A stretch of DNA of 64,000 nucleotides from Eumeta japonica (lineage: Eukaryota; Arthropoda; Insecta; Lepidoptera; Psychidae), in the NCBI GenBank assembly GCA_005406025.1, contig BGZK01000147.1, positions 496,001 through 560,000 on the forward strand. The letters run 5' to 3'. Below the pieces are notes generated by a model, which worked only from the letters and a program-made list of their open reading frames with translations, was not told the origin of the DNA and did not search any database. The position numbers were made by a program, and so were the translations under genes. Every line of letters begins with the position of its first letter. Position 1 is the stretch's first letter. Positions 49,430 to 63,188 of the stretch are shown one piece after another.

Positions 49430-49690
49430 CACTGACTACTTAGTGCTTGAAAGCGTTAGCTTCGAACCAGAAAGTACTGGAGTCTATTTGGCAATGAACA
49501 TATGATCGATGAACCCATTCGTTTCGTGCTTTGAAGAGAACATTAAGCCTACGGTTTCGTAAGTCGTCAGTTAGGGTCCTCAGCTAGCATTGGGTCAGCG
49601 TGAGAGGTTTAAGGGCCAAGCTCCTCAGTCTGAAAGAAAAGGCTGTGGGAAGCCGTGACCCAGCAGTGGGGTGTTTATACCTGACACAAA
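49430..49690 (+). mobile_element. Non-LTR-like repeat tail ('cccagcagtgggg')
   Basis: Contains aaaaggctgtgggaagccgt followed by gacccagcagtggggtgttt and atacctg, a string that resembles the 3' tail of common lepidopteran repeats. Upstream part is decayed. Confidence 0.5.
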
Positions 49691-52600
49691 ACATCAACAA
49701 CAATTAACGATACACGCTAATTATATGTATTTTTTTTACTAATTCGCTTTTCTCTTGTAGTGTTTAATTCGTCAGTTAGTCGTTTCAGTTCGTTAACAAG
49801 AGTTTTTCCAGACATTGCAACGCGTCTACGCAATACATGCGATAAAAATAAATCAACTTGTGACCCTTTGGAAGAGTTTTAGACAAACCGCTGAAAATTT
49901 TGAAAAAAAAATCTTGAGGAAATGCATATATATACCTAGACATTGCCCAATAAATAAAAATATGAAATACGGTAACAATTTTTTAGATTTTCTAACCGGA
50001 GAAAATATATTTAATCTTTCAGGCATAATACGTACGGGTAAAACTCTATTGTTCATTAATAAATAAATATTTTTGACCGACGCGATAAGGCATATGATTA
50101 CTATTAAAAAAAGGAAATTGCAAATCTTCGTAAGGAACTACATATAGCAGAATCCTTTAGAAAAAGTTTGGAGTTAAAACAGAATAGACAATATGGAATC
50201 TCTATTTCTTTTAACAACTGCCCGAAACCGGTTTGCCTATGAAATACAGTAGAATGGGACAGCAACGATATGATCCCATTGAAGAGATTCTGAAAGAAGA
50301 AAATAACTTTTACGTAAAAATAAAAATATAACAGCCTCCTAAAATCTATTAATTGGCTTTGTATGGAGTCGGCGCCAGCTAAAAATATGTCAGGCGCCTT
50401 TGTGTATTAGCTTTCATTATTTTATACAGTTTTGAATCAATACTTCACGTTTGTGGATTATATCTTTTGTTGCATTTCTTTAGTTAGCACTGACACCAAA
50501 AACAAATGATTGTTTTAATGAAATTTTAAAGACAGCTTTCATTCTTTTCTTCGTAAAAGTAATTTTAATTAACATTTTGTAGTGATTGCGAAATTAAACT
50601 TTATGATTAATCAAGCTTTTGATCGTGCTAACTAAAACAACTGTCGATATAAATTTCTATGAAAGTGGAAATTCAGGTCTGTTTACGAATTTTTTTGTGG
50701 TGCTGTTCCCAGGTGTTCTTCCACGATCTTTACATTTTTATTGGTGTACAGGCATTAGCAGACCTACAGATTTGCCAGTTTGATCGAACCCTGGGACCTT
50801 TAGTTTTTGAATTTAGTCTCCAATTACCCTAATCTCCAATTACACTAATTAATTAATAATAGCAAATATGAGTAACAGAGCGGTAATGTAACCTGCGTAA
50901 ATAAGAAACTACTGAGCCGATGTCTATTGAATTCAAATCAATTGACACATTTTCCGTTGAAAAGCATACGTCTATGAAAATTTTATAAACATGGTTTTTT
51001 TTCCTTTTTACTCAGAAAAATATATGGGTCTACCAAAATAGAATGCAGTTTAAACGGTTCAAATATGTTAAGCCGTCACCAAGAAATCTATGATGATACG
51101 TACGAAAACAGATTCTCCGCTTTTTTAAGAATCTGAAGTTGGTTGACGACAACTCGTCGTAGTACTATAATCGTGAGCAGGCATAAAGTTTATAGGTTTC
51201 GGAATTACAAATAACAAGGCGCTATTAAAAAATATATAGTACTAGCTTTCCGCCTGCGGTTTCGCCCGCATAAACATTTAATGTGTTTCGTTATCTTTTC
51301 CGACCTTGCAGTCAATCCCGATTCCGTTCCCGCTTTCTAGTCCCGACACTTGTTAATTTCGATCACGATCTCTTTTTCGGTTTGATTGTAAAAATGCACG
51401 AAGTTGGGAACAAACACTAGTAGATATAATAAAAACGCGAGCATATTTGAATTCAACGTTGTGACGAAATTTTAAATAAATCGACTGACCGCCACTCCAA
51501 GTTTTGCGAGCCACAAACATATGCAGATTGAATTTTTATATACAACATGAACGTTTGTTGCGCCCACGCACAACCTCGCGCAGCCGTTGTCACTGCAATC
51601 GGTGCAAGCGTGGTGCAACAAGCGATTCGCTTGACCGCGGTTTGTCGTCGCGGCCCGTTGGAACGCCGCCAGAGCGCCGCAGCGGATGGGACGTGTCGCG
51701 AAATCCTACTTTCAAGTTAACCGAAATGGAAACTGTTTGTTTCCTATCGGAAAACTGCATGGATTGGGATTTTGTTAAATATGAGCATAAGCTATTTTTG
51801 ATATCATAAGTTTATACTAAGTTGTCTCTATAAATAAAAGCAATGTTCGGGTCATTTTAGGGTTTCATGCGTTGGATGAAAAAAAATTTGGACCCATATA
51901 GTATGACTCTTGAGTCTGCCTAAAGTCTAAGCAAAACCTTCAAGGTTTAATAATGGTCTATTAAATGGACTGTATTTGTTTTAACATTTAAATAAATGGA
52001 GATTCATCGACAATCAGAATCGGGATAGAAATACGTACCGGTATAGTTATCAGGATTGAAATCAAAAACGTATCATAGAATGGAATAAATCTAACGTTTA
52101 AGGTCTTATATAGTCTTGAATTGAAACAGGAAATGAGATTTGAATTTTTCGAATTTAAATTGATGATATAAAATGAGATTGAACGATTTGTCCACACGGG
52201 CAAAACAGCGAGCGATCACTAGTAGGCAGTCCATGTAAATATGGAGGGGCTGAACGCGTAATTTTCCTAATAGATTGTTGTCTCACTTTCGCGTTGAACG
52301 TCCATTAGCGCCTGTTAATTAAATGGCCAGTATATTTAGTTTCGCGCGTACAACACAGCGAATGTAACCGTTTTTAGAATACGGAGCGATGTGTCCTTGT
52401 TTGAAATTTCTTACAATTCTTTAGGCGTAGTTTAGGTTGGTTATGCTCTATCTATTTTTCATATATCACGTCCATAAATTCTATTCCATTTCGTCCATTA
52501 CATTTGCAGAATATATTAGTTTAGCGTTTTAAAATAATCACCGATTTCAGAGATTATTTCAGAGGAATTTAGTCTGCGAATATGAGAGTCCTAATAATTG

Positions 52601-53389
52601 AAAAGAGAAAAAACACTTCCAGAAGGGTTGTGATATAGAGCAACTGCATTCTAAAATAATATTTTTTCTACTATTAAATAGGTATTTCTAGTATAGATTC
52701 TCCTTACTCAGAGAGTCTAACACAGTTCTATCAAATTCGATTAGATGTTTACCTGTTTGTATGGCACAGCCATTTTACTTCTGCACAGTAAAATTTAAAG
52801 TTGCAGTTTTACGAAAATAATAAAGAAATGTGTTTAGAATGTTTAAACCACATCATATCTTATAAAAATAAGTTTGATTAGAAATTTACTTTCTAATCAA
52901 GACTTCGCATGTTAATAATTTTATAGAAAATATAAAAATTTGATTTGAATCGCTACGTATTAAAAAGAATATATGGAGAAAATTTTGAAAGATTCAACCC
53001 GTGTCACAGCGCAGCACCAGAAAGACGCCGCTAATTTAAGACATTTTAAATAATGTGGGTTCGAAGTCCTAAAAAAAAAAATTGGTTGCCTGTAAAGTCG
53101 GTATACGGGCGAAAGTTTTACGTGACAACGACTTTGAATGGTAAAATCATTTTAATGTGAATATTCATTCGTATAGTAGGAAGAAGGATGAAATAATAGT
53201 AACAATTTAAAACATTTATTTATACAAAGAATTATATTTAAAACATTAATTTATACAAAGAATCTCGCACTGAATTTCATATTAACAAAATTTTATTTTT
53301 ACCTTTACACATACATACGTATTTATATACAAATATACATACAATAACTTGCAATACATTTGCAAGCTATGCACTAATTCTCTAGTGCG

Positions 53390-53530
53390 CGCGGCAGACC
53401 GATCATAGTTGAGTGGGAGAGAGACGCAAGGCATTCGGCGGGCCTCTCTCTCGTTCGGTGACTCATCGTAACGTTACCGAGCGTTACACTTTTTCATAAG
53501 TGACTCCCAGCCGCAACCTAATTTAAGACG
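53390..53530. repeat. Hairpin-bearing block
   Basis: gagagagac ... gcctctctctc can pair around gcaaggcattcggcg; just after it come gtaacgttac and cgttac. Together they suggest a structured repeat fragment, class unknown. Confidence 0.45.
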
Positions 53531-54284
53531 TTGTCACGTCAAAATGAAATAAAAACATAGGTTTAAGAGTTTAAAACGTTAAAACCCGAATAAAAATAAT
53601 ATATGATCTCACTTTCGCCCGTGAAACGAGTTCTATGTCAGCGCGCTGAGTTATTGCCGGCGGCCTGCGGAAGCGATGGTTTATGATTATGTAAAACAAT
53701 ATGGTTGTCGCGCATCGGCGCAGGCGCGGCGGGACGCGTCTAAGCTTAGATACGTTTTTCACTTTATTCCAGTTACGTCGAAGTATTTCTTTTTTCAATA
53801 TGAACTGGGTCAGCCTCTGTTTTGGCACTTGACACTGAATCGATACTGAATCGAGAGTTGTACATGTGGAATAAAAGTGATGAATGTGTTTTTACGTTAA
53901 CTTGCATTTAGAGGGGGAAACAAATTTATATTTCGCACAATTCTGGCGTGAGTATTAAAATAAATTTGCATCCCGTTGTAGTGATGTCCAAATGATTACA
54001 ATTAATCATTATAAATTCGGTATTAACTGCTGACTACTTACAAATTATTATTAAACATATAACATGAAATCGATAGGAACGATTAGTGACCCTCTTTCGT
54101 TTTATGATGCCGTCGCCGGATCGAGTTGAACATTCGAGTGATTTAAAATTTCAGAAGATGAAATTTTAACTTCTGCACGGATGTAATTCGTGTAAAGCTC
54201 GACATATCCTTAGTTGATTAGTGTTTAGTCTTCCTTAATGTATTAAACAGAATGTATAAAGATAACTTGGAAATGAAATTCAAA

Positions 54285-54385
54285 AGCCAGCAAGGGCTTC
54301 TCTAGGGATTCTCCTACGGTTGCAGGTGTCCATGGGCATAGGCGGCTGTAACTATTTGTTCTCTAGTGGTCGTGTGCTCGTTTAC
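54285..54385 (+). repeat. 'tgtccatgggcggcggt' repeat end, copy 2
   Basis: Reads ggttgcaggtgtccatgggc then ataggcggctgtaactattt and gctcgtttaccc. Confidence 0.6.
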
Positions 54386-54749
54386 CCATCGAGATCCTTC
54401 ATAAATATATTTTTATTTATTTCCATCAAACTGAATTTTTCAATATACTTATATATATAAGATTATATATATATTAAGATTATGTATATATACATATACA
54501 ATTATGTATATATGTATATATACATAAGATATATATATTACAGAACTGAGGTTCTTTCGAATTAATGTAATGAAACGTATTGAATCTTGATTATACTATT
54601 ACACTGATTTGTAACTATTGTATTACAATTTGCAGATTTTCGATATTCTTTTGAGAAAGCATCCTAATATGAACCGTCGCACCACCAATTCACTAGGTTC
54701 TGATGAAACAAAGAACCTTATTATCACATTTCAGCGGACGAAGTTGCGG

Positions 54750-55200
54750 ACGCCCTTTCAAACGAGCATCGGACATAACATTTCTTATCGCGACGAACGA
54801 AACCTCATCCGCATCCCCATCTCGCGGGCGGCGCCGTATAAACTTCAAAAGGCTACACGTCCGTCGACGGGCGTGAAAGCGCGCGAAAATTCTCGCGAGT
54901 CCGACGAAAACGCCCCGGAGCCGGAGTTCGCGGCCCCCCCTCACCCGCGACTCTTTCGGGAGTACGTTGATTGTACTTAACGCCCGGCCGCGAAGTTTCG
55001 CGCAGCACTTTAGCAGATTTTTATCTTCGGCGAGCGGCGGGGGCGCGGGCGCTTCTACTGCAATTATTTTGCGGTCATTAAGTTTATTACATGTTTTGTT
55101 TCCGAGCCGCGACGAGGGAGACGAGGGAGGGCACGACCGTGCTGTGGTTCGAGTTGGGTTATTCTTCGACGCCCACCGATTTCGCTGTACGAAAAAAACA
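54750..55200. promoter_or_regulatory. GC-rich block E
   Basis: Non-repetitive, CpG-rich DNA with overlapping open frames on both strands but no family match, next to an AT dinucleotide tract. Candidate regulatory element. Confidence 0.3.
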
Positions 55201-56439
55201 GAGACGTAATCGAACTTGCCGGACGAGCCATCGGATATGGTCGAAGGGTTTTTGCTATAGAAGCTCTTCTATTTCGTCATCATGCGGCCAACGTGTTCTG
55301 GTAGTCTTTTCGTATCGGTATGTTTGACAGAAAATAATGAAAATTTTAAAGACTCAGTTCGAAGTGTTCTGCAACGTCACTGAAAATTTAATTTATTATT
55401 ATTTTGAATACGAAAAAAAGCTTATTGCGTTCGTTGTTACAATTACACTCATAAACGTGTTGTTTTACTTGGCAAGCATTTAACTAACAGTAGTTTTTAA
55501 ATCGTTTTGTTGAATTATTAGATAAAAAAAATAACACCCGGAAAATAAATTTAATTCTATTATATTTTATTATTTATATGAGAGGAATCTTCACCAATAA
55601 ATTGACTTCGACGAGGACAAACTCTAGAATCTCTAACCCAGAGGTCACGTTGGTTTTCAAGACGTAAATCATGTTGAGATGCTTTGAGATTAATAAACTG
55701 TCTTGTAAGACGTTCAGGGGTTAAAGGGTACATTCCGAAGTTGGCAGTATATTAGTTTCAATGTGCGAGATAACAGTTACTTGTATAGTACATTTTCGAA
55801 TATCATTTTTAAGATTTCTAGGCTATTAGAGAAACTTAAACTTTATTTAGTTGCACACGTGTCCGTCCATTGCAACGAGTTTATTTTTAAGTATAGAATA
55901 TTGAATTTTGGTGTAGCGTCATGTCGTTTCCAATATTTTTTAGTAACATTTTGAAACATATTGATTCTGTAACATGTTTTCGCAGACAAAATCACAAGTA
56001 TAACGAGTTTTTCAGTAAAAAAAAAATTATCGGTTTATAAACTGCTTATTCTTAATAAATCTGCATTCAATGTTGTAAATTGAATTGAATCGAATTTTTT
56101 TTTTGTAATGATTTCATTTTTTAAAATATCCATTTTCAAAAGAAAATATGTTTGCGCTTAAAAGCGAATGTGTGACGTCGAGATCGATTAAATTGATCAG
56201 AGTATATCGATATCGAAAAGACTATAAAAGGGGCTTTTTCTAAATAACTCACATTTGCTGGTCGATTTATTTTTAAAATCAAAACATTTTCAAGCCCAAT
56301 AAACTCTATTGAATGCCGCAAGTTCCATTCGAATCGGTTGTATTGTTCAAGAGACATATTTTAAAAAATATTTGAAAATAACAATTAGATAATTTATAAT
56401 ATTTTTGTCTTTAATATTTTTGAGATAGTTTTTGAAGAA

Positions 56440-57360
56440 ATCGAAACAGGTCGAAATCTAAAGGTCAGGAAGTATATAGTGGATGCATTAACACTTCCCA
56501 ACCAAGCTATCTCAATATTTGCTGAGTGGTTAAAGACTCGTGTGGTCTGGCGTTATTATGGTGAAAAACCACATCTTTTTTGTTAATCATTTCTGACTGT
56601 TTTTTCTCCGTTTATTGCTTGAGTCTCATCGGCTGTTGGTAGTAGAGATCCCAACTGATGGTTTTGCTCGGCGGTAAAAGCTCATAATGAAAGCCCTTAC
56701 AATCCTAGCATACACATAACATCATTTTATTGCGAGTTAATCCGTTAATATTATTATTTATTATTATTATTAATCCGGGTTTCGCTATAGTCTGTGGGGC
56801 TTGTTTGCCTTTAAACCATGATCTTTTTCACACGCGCTTATCGTAGGTAATTCATTTTCCATCACCAGTGATCAACCTTTGTTAAAATGGTTAAGTTTCA
56901 TTATATTGCAATACAGAATTGCAAATGAGTACACGATTCATTAGATTTCTTTCAGTGGGTTCGTGTGGGTCTCGAGTATCAAACTTTTTTGTACATCGAG
57001 CTTTTTCCAATTGGGTAAAAACTGTTTTGTGGTCAATCCCCAATTCTTCAGCTATGCTGTAAGAACTAATTTGCCCATCTCGCCCTCATTTTTCCAAAAT
57101 GGCATCGACTCTATCCGTAATAAATCGATCAGAGCGAGGGTCATCTTTGACATCAAAATTACCGTACTGAAAACGCTTGAATTAGTTTTGCATTACTATT
57201 ACTGTCACTGCATTAAATCTATAAACCTTATAATTTTTTTTTCGGCGGCATGAGTCTAATTTTTTCTTTTTTGGTAATAAAACTTCAAAATGTATCGAAT
57301 TTCTACGTTAGATTCACTTGTTTTGGTGAACAGAAAAACAATAGAAAAATGGTCGAACAC
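56440..57360 (-). mobile_element. Mariner transposase relic 2, nearly full length
   Basis: On the minus strand it reads, in order: a decayed N-terminus; NWFKRFQYGNFDVKDDPRS-type segment (57190-57110); SIAEELGIDHKTVF (about 57065-57025); DTRDPHEPTERN (about 56980); ITGDGKWITYDKRV and WFKGKQAPQTIAKPG (56870-56770); YELLPPSKTISWDLYYQQ (56690-56635); and VVFHHNNARPHESL (about 56570-56530). The D,D(34)D catalytic blocks are identifiable but stops and frameshifts are frequent, so it is dead. TIRs not located. Confidence 0.88.
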
Positions 57361-58424
57361 CGTTTGCATTTTTTTAATGTCATCTATTTAATGCATCAAA
57401 ACTATGGTATCAAACAGCACAATCAAAGAGATTTTATACCAATTTTTTACTTATAAAATATGAATAAACTTTTCCCCCGACCGAATATGTATACAGATAA
57501 TAAATTGTAAACTGATGACTTTCAAAATAATGTTTATTGAATTTAGTTGTAAAGCTTCTACTATGATTTTTTTCTAGATGTTTACATTAATGGGGGACAA
57601 AGAAAATTAACGATTATGGAAGTTAAAAATAGGGTACGCAAAAAAGGAAAAACTATTTTTATTTATGGAAAGCTATTCTTAAAATATTTATAAGTAACTT
57701 CATTACATAACTGTATGGTGGTTCGTATAAAACTGTATAATTCCTTTAGAATTGATAAAGCAATGACAGAATTAGAAGCAATTGTGACATACTCACGTGC
57801 AGATCTATTGCTTTTGGCTACGGGATGCTAAAAATAAAATGTAAAATTTAAATAAAATGATCTATAAATATTAAAGAATAGAAATACACCACTAATCTAG
57901 GGCTAACTCCTTTAAATTTTTTACGCGTTTTACCTTGCGAACCACCAGCTTTTATTTATCTAGACGTAGTTTCTTTCCGACTTTGAGAGTGAGAGAGATA
58001 GAGATGATATTATTAAAACAAAGAAATGTTCAAGTAAATCAATCAAGTGTTGGGGTATTTCTTGTAATAAAAATAATTAAAACCTTCAATAGTTATGCTA
58101 GTTGGGAAAATATTCGATTTACCATTTACATAAAAACAACAACGTTTACGCTTTTCATGAGATAAGTCCTTGTCATACTCAGCGAAATCTGACTTTCTTA
58201 CAAAATAATAATAAACAAATTTTTCGCCGAAATAGTAACACTTGATCTAATTAATAGGTAAAAATATTTTTAAAAGTTTTATTAATAAAAAAACAATAAT
58301 AATATAAACCCAGAGTGGGTTATAACAGTAACCGCAAAGCAAAGAAAATCCACACGGAGGGGTCTCCATCAGCCCACTCCCCCTTCCATTAAATATCCTG
58401 TTCCTACCAAAGAGGTCGGCGACG

Positions 58425-58505
58425 CACTGGCGACTCTTCTGGAGTAACGAGTGTCCATGGGCGGCGGTGACCACCTGCTCTCCTATCACTCGCATGCTCG
58501 TTTAC
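58425..58505 (+). repeat. 'tgtccatgggcggcggt' repeat end, copy 3
   Basis: Reads gacgcactggcgactcttct then gagtgtccatgggcggcggt and gctcgtttac. Confidence 0.65.
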
Positions 58506-59479
58506 TCTTTGAAAACACTATGAAAGAATCATTGCTGACGGGAAAAATGTGATTAAAAAACGCGAATTGAATCATATTTTAAACCAGTGCAAAAATAAAA
58601 CGAATACAACCCTATGCTCGTCCACCGGTCTCTCTATTATGTGATATGCATATAAAGTTACGAGTTCATACTGATTTTTTGAATCATAAATCAAAACGTT
58701 GGACTTCGATAGTTGAAATTTGGTGGAAACATTCCTTAAGCAGCGAAAGGTGCACTAAGGGAGAATTTTCTGACATTACATCCCCGAAAGAAAAAGGTTG
58801 AAAGCGGATGGTAAACTGTATATGGAGAAACATTTTTTTAATGTTTCGTTGATGATAATTTGTAAATATGTTCTTCAAAAAACTATAAAAAGATGTGTTT
58901 CACTGTTTTTGAAAATTAATATCCTACTAAGTGAGTCGAAGGCAGTAAGGTTATAATTGGAGAAATATTTATTATTTGTCCAAGAAACGATTTTCTGAAA
59001 GTTTTTAGTGTACTATTCAAAAGTAAGTAATACAAACACTTAGTAATACCTTTTCAGTGATTTAAATCTTGATTTATCACTAGGAAAATGATATTTTTAG
59101 AGACTAGCTTTAGTCTGGGATTCTGGCTTTGTGGGCTTGCGATAAATTTCTTTATATTTTAGGAGTTTTTCCTCAGTACCCTACATAGTGCATATAAAGT
59201 CGATATATTGAGTAGCCGATATTTATAGCGGGACTAAAATTGCGATCGTGATTGGAAGAAATATCGCTCGATGTAAAACGAGAAGAAATCCTTTCAACAT
59301 CCACGCGGGCGGAGTCGTGGGCTAAAGCTTGTCCGTGATAAGAATGCTGTCTATTTAGCTTTCCATTTTTATCACGCATACAACCTATGACCGTGAGCGA
59401 AGTCAGTCGAGATGAATATGTTTCACTTTAAATATTTATCTCTCGCTCCATTTAATGACTAATACGGTGACGTAGAAAT

Positions 59480-59740
59480 TTTGCCGAAATCATTGCGCCA
59501 GTTCTATCTGATTCTCATCGCTTCCTTCGACGCGTCCAAAGTAGTTCTCCGGCGGCCGTCGCGTCCCGCGTCCGGCCCGCGCATCGGGCGCACGCTCCGG
59601 GCCAGCTAGCGCCGCAGCCACTAGATGTAAAGATAGATCACGTCGATCCTCCATCGCGGCGGGCGCGCGGGCGGCGAGGGATCGCCACTCCGCACGCCGC
59701 TGACTCGGCGCTTTCGGACGGCCATCGCTCATCGGGCGTG
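59480..59740. promoter_or_regulatory. GC-rich block F, candidate promoter or 5' exon
   Basis: Strong CpG-rich island about 17 kb upstream of exon 1. On the minus strand it is open for 80 codons (59732-59490) of Arg/Ala-rich, unconserved-looking sequence. Because the DPP10-like gene needs at least one upstream non-coding exon, this is one of two places in the window where it could start. Confidence 0.3.
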
Positions 59741-60509
59741 TATAAGCCGACTTTGAATGGATGCTCTCGACATTAGCCGAGCTGGCCGATATTTTTATTT
59801 GTATAATATATAAAATTATATGTATTTGTCTATGGTATAATCAAAGATCAAACGTTTTTTCACACGGTTCAGTTTATCGAAATAGCACGGAAACGATTTG
59901 AACTCCGGTTGAATAACTAGACGTGTAACCAATAAGAGTGGTGTTCTTCGGCCGATCGAAGACAGCATGAAGGGTTCAAAATTCACGTTTCAGGGTCTAA
60001 AGTTTGAAGTCAAAAAGAGGAGAGAAGGCCTCAAGTCGAGCGCAAAGATTGAAACACTGGCCGTGTGGCAAGCGAAGTAGAAAATTCCGATTATTTTAAA
60101 AGTTAACAAATGAAAGCCGTCATGAGGCAGAACTCCTGAAAACGTATAGCTTCGGTCTTAAAACGACTGGAAACGACCTTGTGTATTACTTTCAAGCCAT
60201 AAGTCGTACGTAGGAGAAAAATTGCAAAGATAATTAGAAAAGTTTATATCGAGATAACATTCCTCGACAATCATTGAACGACTCGATCTTATTAGTGATG
60301 AAGGCGTTGTCTAAATCTTAGTGCAAATACGGTACGTTAGGAAGTAGGTTAATTAGTTTAGGAGGTTTAATTACCTTACTGCTAAGTAGTGGCCTCTTAT
60401 AATCATTCAATTTCAGATTGAGGGTTGAAGCGTACCTACAAAGAAAAAAAAACTATCACAAGTTCGTTTAATTAAGAAGCAGTTCTAAAAAGAGCTATTT
60501 AATCGCACG

Positions 60510-60745
60510 TCGCGGTTCAAGCGTCTTCAGTCCGGTAATTTTAAGTTCAAAGATAACCCCGCTCTGTTCCACCTGTTGCCGATAGAGTCAATGCCATTTT
60601 GGAGAAAGTGCAGTGAGACCGGCATATTAGTACTTACGACATTGCTGAAGAGCTGGGGTTTGACCACAAAACAGTTTTGACTCATTTTAAAAAAGCTTGA
60701 TATACAAAAGAGCTCGATACTCGGGTGCGATGGCTAACTAATTTC
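60510..60745 (+). mobile_element. Mariner transposase relic 3
   Basis: Plus strand reads RFKRLQSGNFKFKDNPA (60512-60565), then in another frame VNAILEKVQ*DRHIST (60587-60637) and YDIAEELGFDHKTVLTHFKK (60637-60697). This is the N-terminal DNA-binding half only; stops and frameshifts present. Confidence 0.88.
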
Positions 60746-61779
60746 CGCGGCACAGCGTAAATGTTTTAATTTTTAATTAAGCAAGCTAATAACTCATCGG
60801 TCAATTTACCCGGGGCCAGGGTGAGAACTTGGTCTTTTGATGCAAAATACGTTAGTTTACTATTTTTTTTATCTTACTGTATTTAAAGCTTTTTAGTTTG
60901 TGAGAGCTTTTTTTTTCGTTTACTATTATATAAAACACCTGATTAATGACTGTTTGGAGGTGCTGCTTAGAGAGAGAAGGCAGTAGTACCCAGTGACGTC
61001 ATTGTTTACTGGCGCCATATAGAATAATGTTAAATTCCGTTTTGCAAGAAAGAGATGCCATATAATTTTTGGTGGCTTGTAATTCATTGTGTTTTTGACC
61101 GATTTTAATTTTGACTTAACTTTTAGTGATCATGTCAAGTCAGCTGAGCTGACATAATTCATCAACAAATATAATACTCTGAATTAAATATCAGTAAACT
61201 ACTTTACGACCGCACAGTTATGAAAGTCGGTAAGAATTCGTTGTAAAACAATTAAGGAAACTTTATAAATCTAGTTTTGTATTAATATATAATTATTAAT
61301 ATGTTTAACTACGTAATAATATTAAAGGGAAACGAACTTAACGCCTTTGGTTTTATTTGTTTTATTACGTCTAAAGTTTATCTACTGATGTATTTCTTTT
61401 TTAAATAATCTATGATATTATTATTGAGAATGCTTTTCTTTCGTCAAAATATTTGTTCAAAATCAGACAACACACTTTATATATGATTCTGTATATAGGT
61501 ACATATGCAATATTACATTTATAATGATTCTCAACAATATAATAGACCAATAAAAATAACAATTTATTTCGAGATTAGGACATTATTAAAAAAAAGAACT
61601 GCATCCGCAGGAAGGTTTCGTTTAAAATCATCCTACAATATCATCTAAATAAGAAACTAAAAAAATAATTTCAAACACTGATAAATTCGTCCGGAACGGA
61701 TATTCAATTGAGCTTATTCTGTATTTATTCGATGTCGTCACATATTTCGGAATAAATTTCACAATTTTCCGAGTGGACG

Positions 61780-61930
61780 CACATTTTCGCTGCGCCGACG
61801 CACCCGCGTCCTAGATGTTTATCAACAACTGCGCTTGCTAGTACGTATTCCACTAGCCGGCGCGCACGCGCCTGGATTTAGCCGGCTCTGCGCAGTCGAG
61901 TCGGCTGCAGTGCGGATGTACAGCTGCCGA
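61780..61930. promoter_or_regulatory. GC-rich block G, candidate promoter
   Basis: CpG-rich DNA with gcgcagttg on the minus strand, which resembles an arthropod initiator. No coding match. Second candidate start region for the DPP10-like gene. Confidence 0.25.
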
Positions 61931-63156
61931 AGTAGCGTTATAAATTATAACTTAGCTTAGGCCCTATTCAACTTGTGTTCACTTCCCGGTTGAAAGGCGA
62001 ACGATTGTAGTTCGAGCGTATTATCTATTGTGAAAATCATAGTAAGTTTACGATTAAGTATTATGTTTACATCGTCATTGTAATTTACATATACGATAAC
62101 TTTGTATGTACATATGTAGATACAAAAGAGTGTACGAGAACCTGCAACCCGCGTTCGTTTATTCATTCATTGGCGCAAAGTGAAAAGGTATATCTATCGA
62201 TTTCACATAATTGTACTATGCATTGCAATAACACGAAGATAATATTTAATTTTTTTTGGAGGACTACAATACATAAGTATTGTATTTTATTCAAAGTTGC
62301 TTTTTAGGAATCGGTTATTAAAAACTAGCAATAAAAGTATTGTTTTGATTAAAATGCGTTCCTTGTATCAGCTCGGTCTTATAAATTAACAGTCGGGATG
62401 GGATCAACTCTCAAAATTGACATTCGTTTATTAATCAAACGTTAAAAAAAATTAGATAATTATCCGATATATTAAATACATTACAAGGAATGGCTGCTTT
62501 ACTATATCAACACACTGAGGACACAATGGATTAAAACGTATTTTATTGTTGGCCTTCCGCCACGTTCGTAAGGATTTTAACACCAGGCTGACGTTAATGG
62601 ACAATTTGTTTTAATGTCGGTGTAAACGCGGTCATTTCGATGACTGCATTCAATAATACAAGCTAGAAAGTTCTAAATGAGGAACGAGGTGAGAGTTACA
62701 AAGTTTCAGAACTGACTTTGTGACGCTATTCCTTTACGTTTTATTATGTTATTTAGGAAGTCGGAAATACAAAGGTTTCGCATTTTACAAAGTTAATTGC
62801 TAGCCTTTTTAATATTACAATGACAAATAAACTGGATGGACTTTAAAATTTGTGCTTCGTAAAATGCACAAGCGGCAGGTCAATTTGGAAACAAATATGA
62901 ATATATGAATAGACAAGGTAAGATATTTTTGTAAAAGAGTGCAAGTATACAAGTTACAGAGTAGACATATCTTGTGCTACAGTCCATCGTAATGTAATGT
63001 AAATATGTTTTAGCCTTTAGTAGGTTTCCATTAAGTAAATCTTTTAGTTTATGTGAGAGTTGTTTGGAAAAATTTTGACGAGTGAGCGAAGCGAGCGCGG
63101 AGCCTACAGGAAAGTACTTTTTTATAGTTTACACATTAGTGTATTTTATAATATGT

Positions 63157-63188
63157 ACAAGGTGCTTTTTATTAAAAAAGCACCTTGT
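63157..63188. repeat. Perfect 14-base stem-loop
   Basis: acaaggtgcttttt and aaaaagcaccttgt are exact inverses around a 4-base loop. About 80 bases before it lies gagtgagcgaagcgagcg, a word typical of lepidopteran repeats, so this is probably a transposon end. Confidence 0.8.

Noticed and set aside
53000..53062. tRNA-like B box (gggttcgaagtcc) as a tRNA gene
   Set aside because: No acceptor stem or matching A box; followed by an A run, as in a SINE.
59490..59732. 80-codon minus-strand frame as a gene
   Set aside because: Arg/Ala-rich composition follows from CpG content; no recognisable domain or splice site. Kept only as a candidate promoter or 5' exon.
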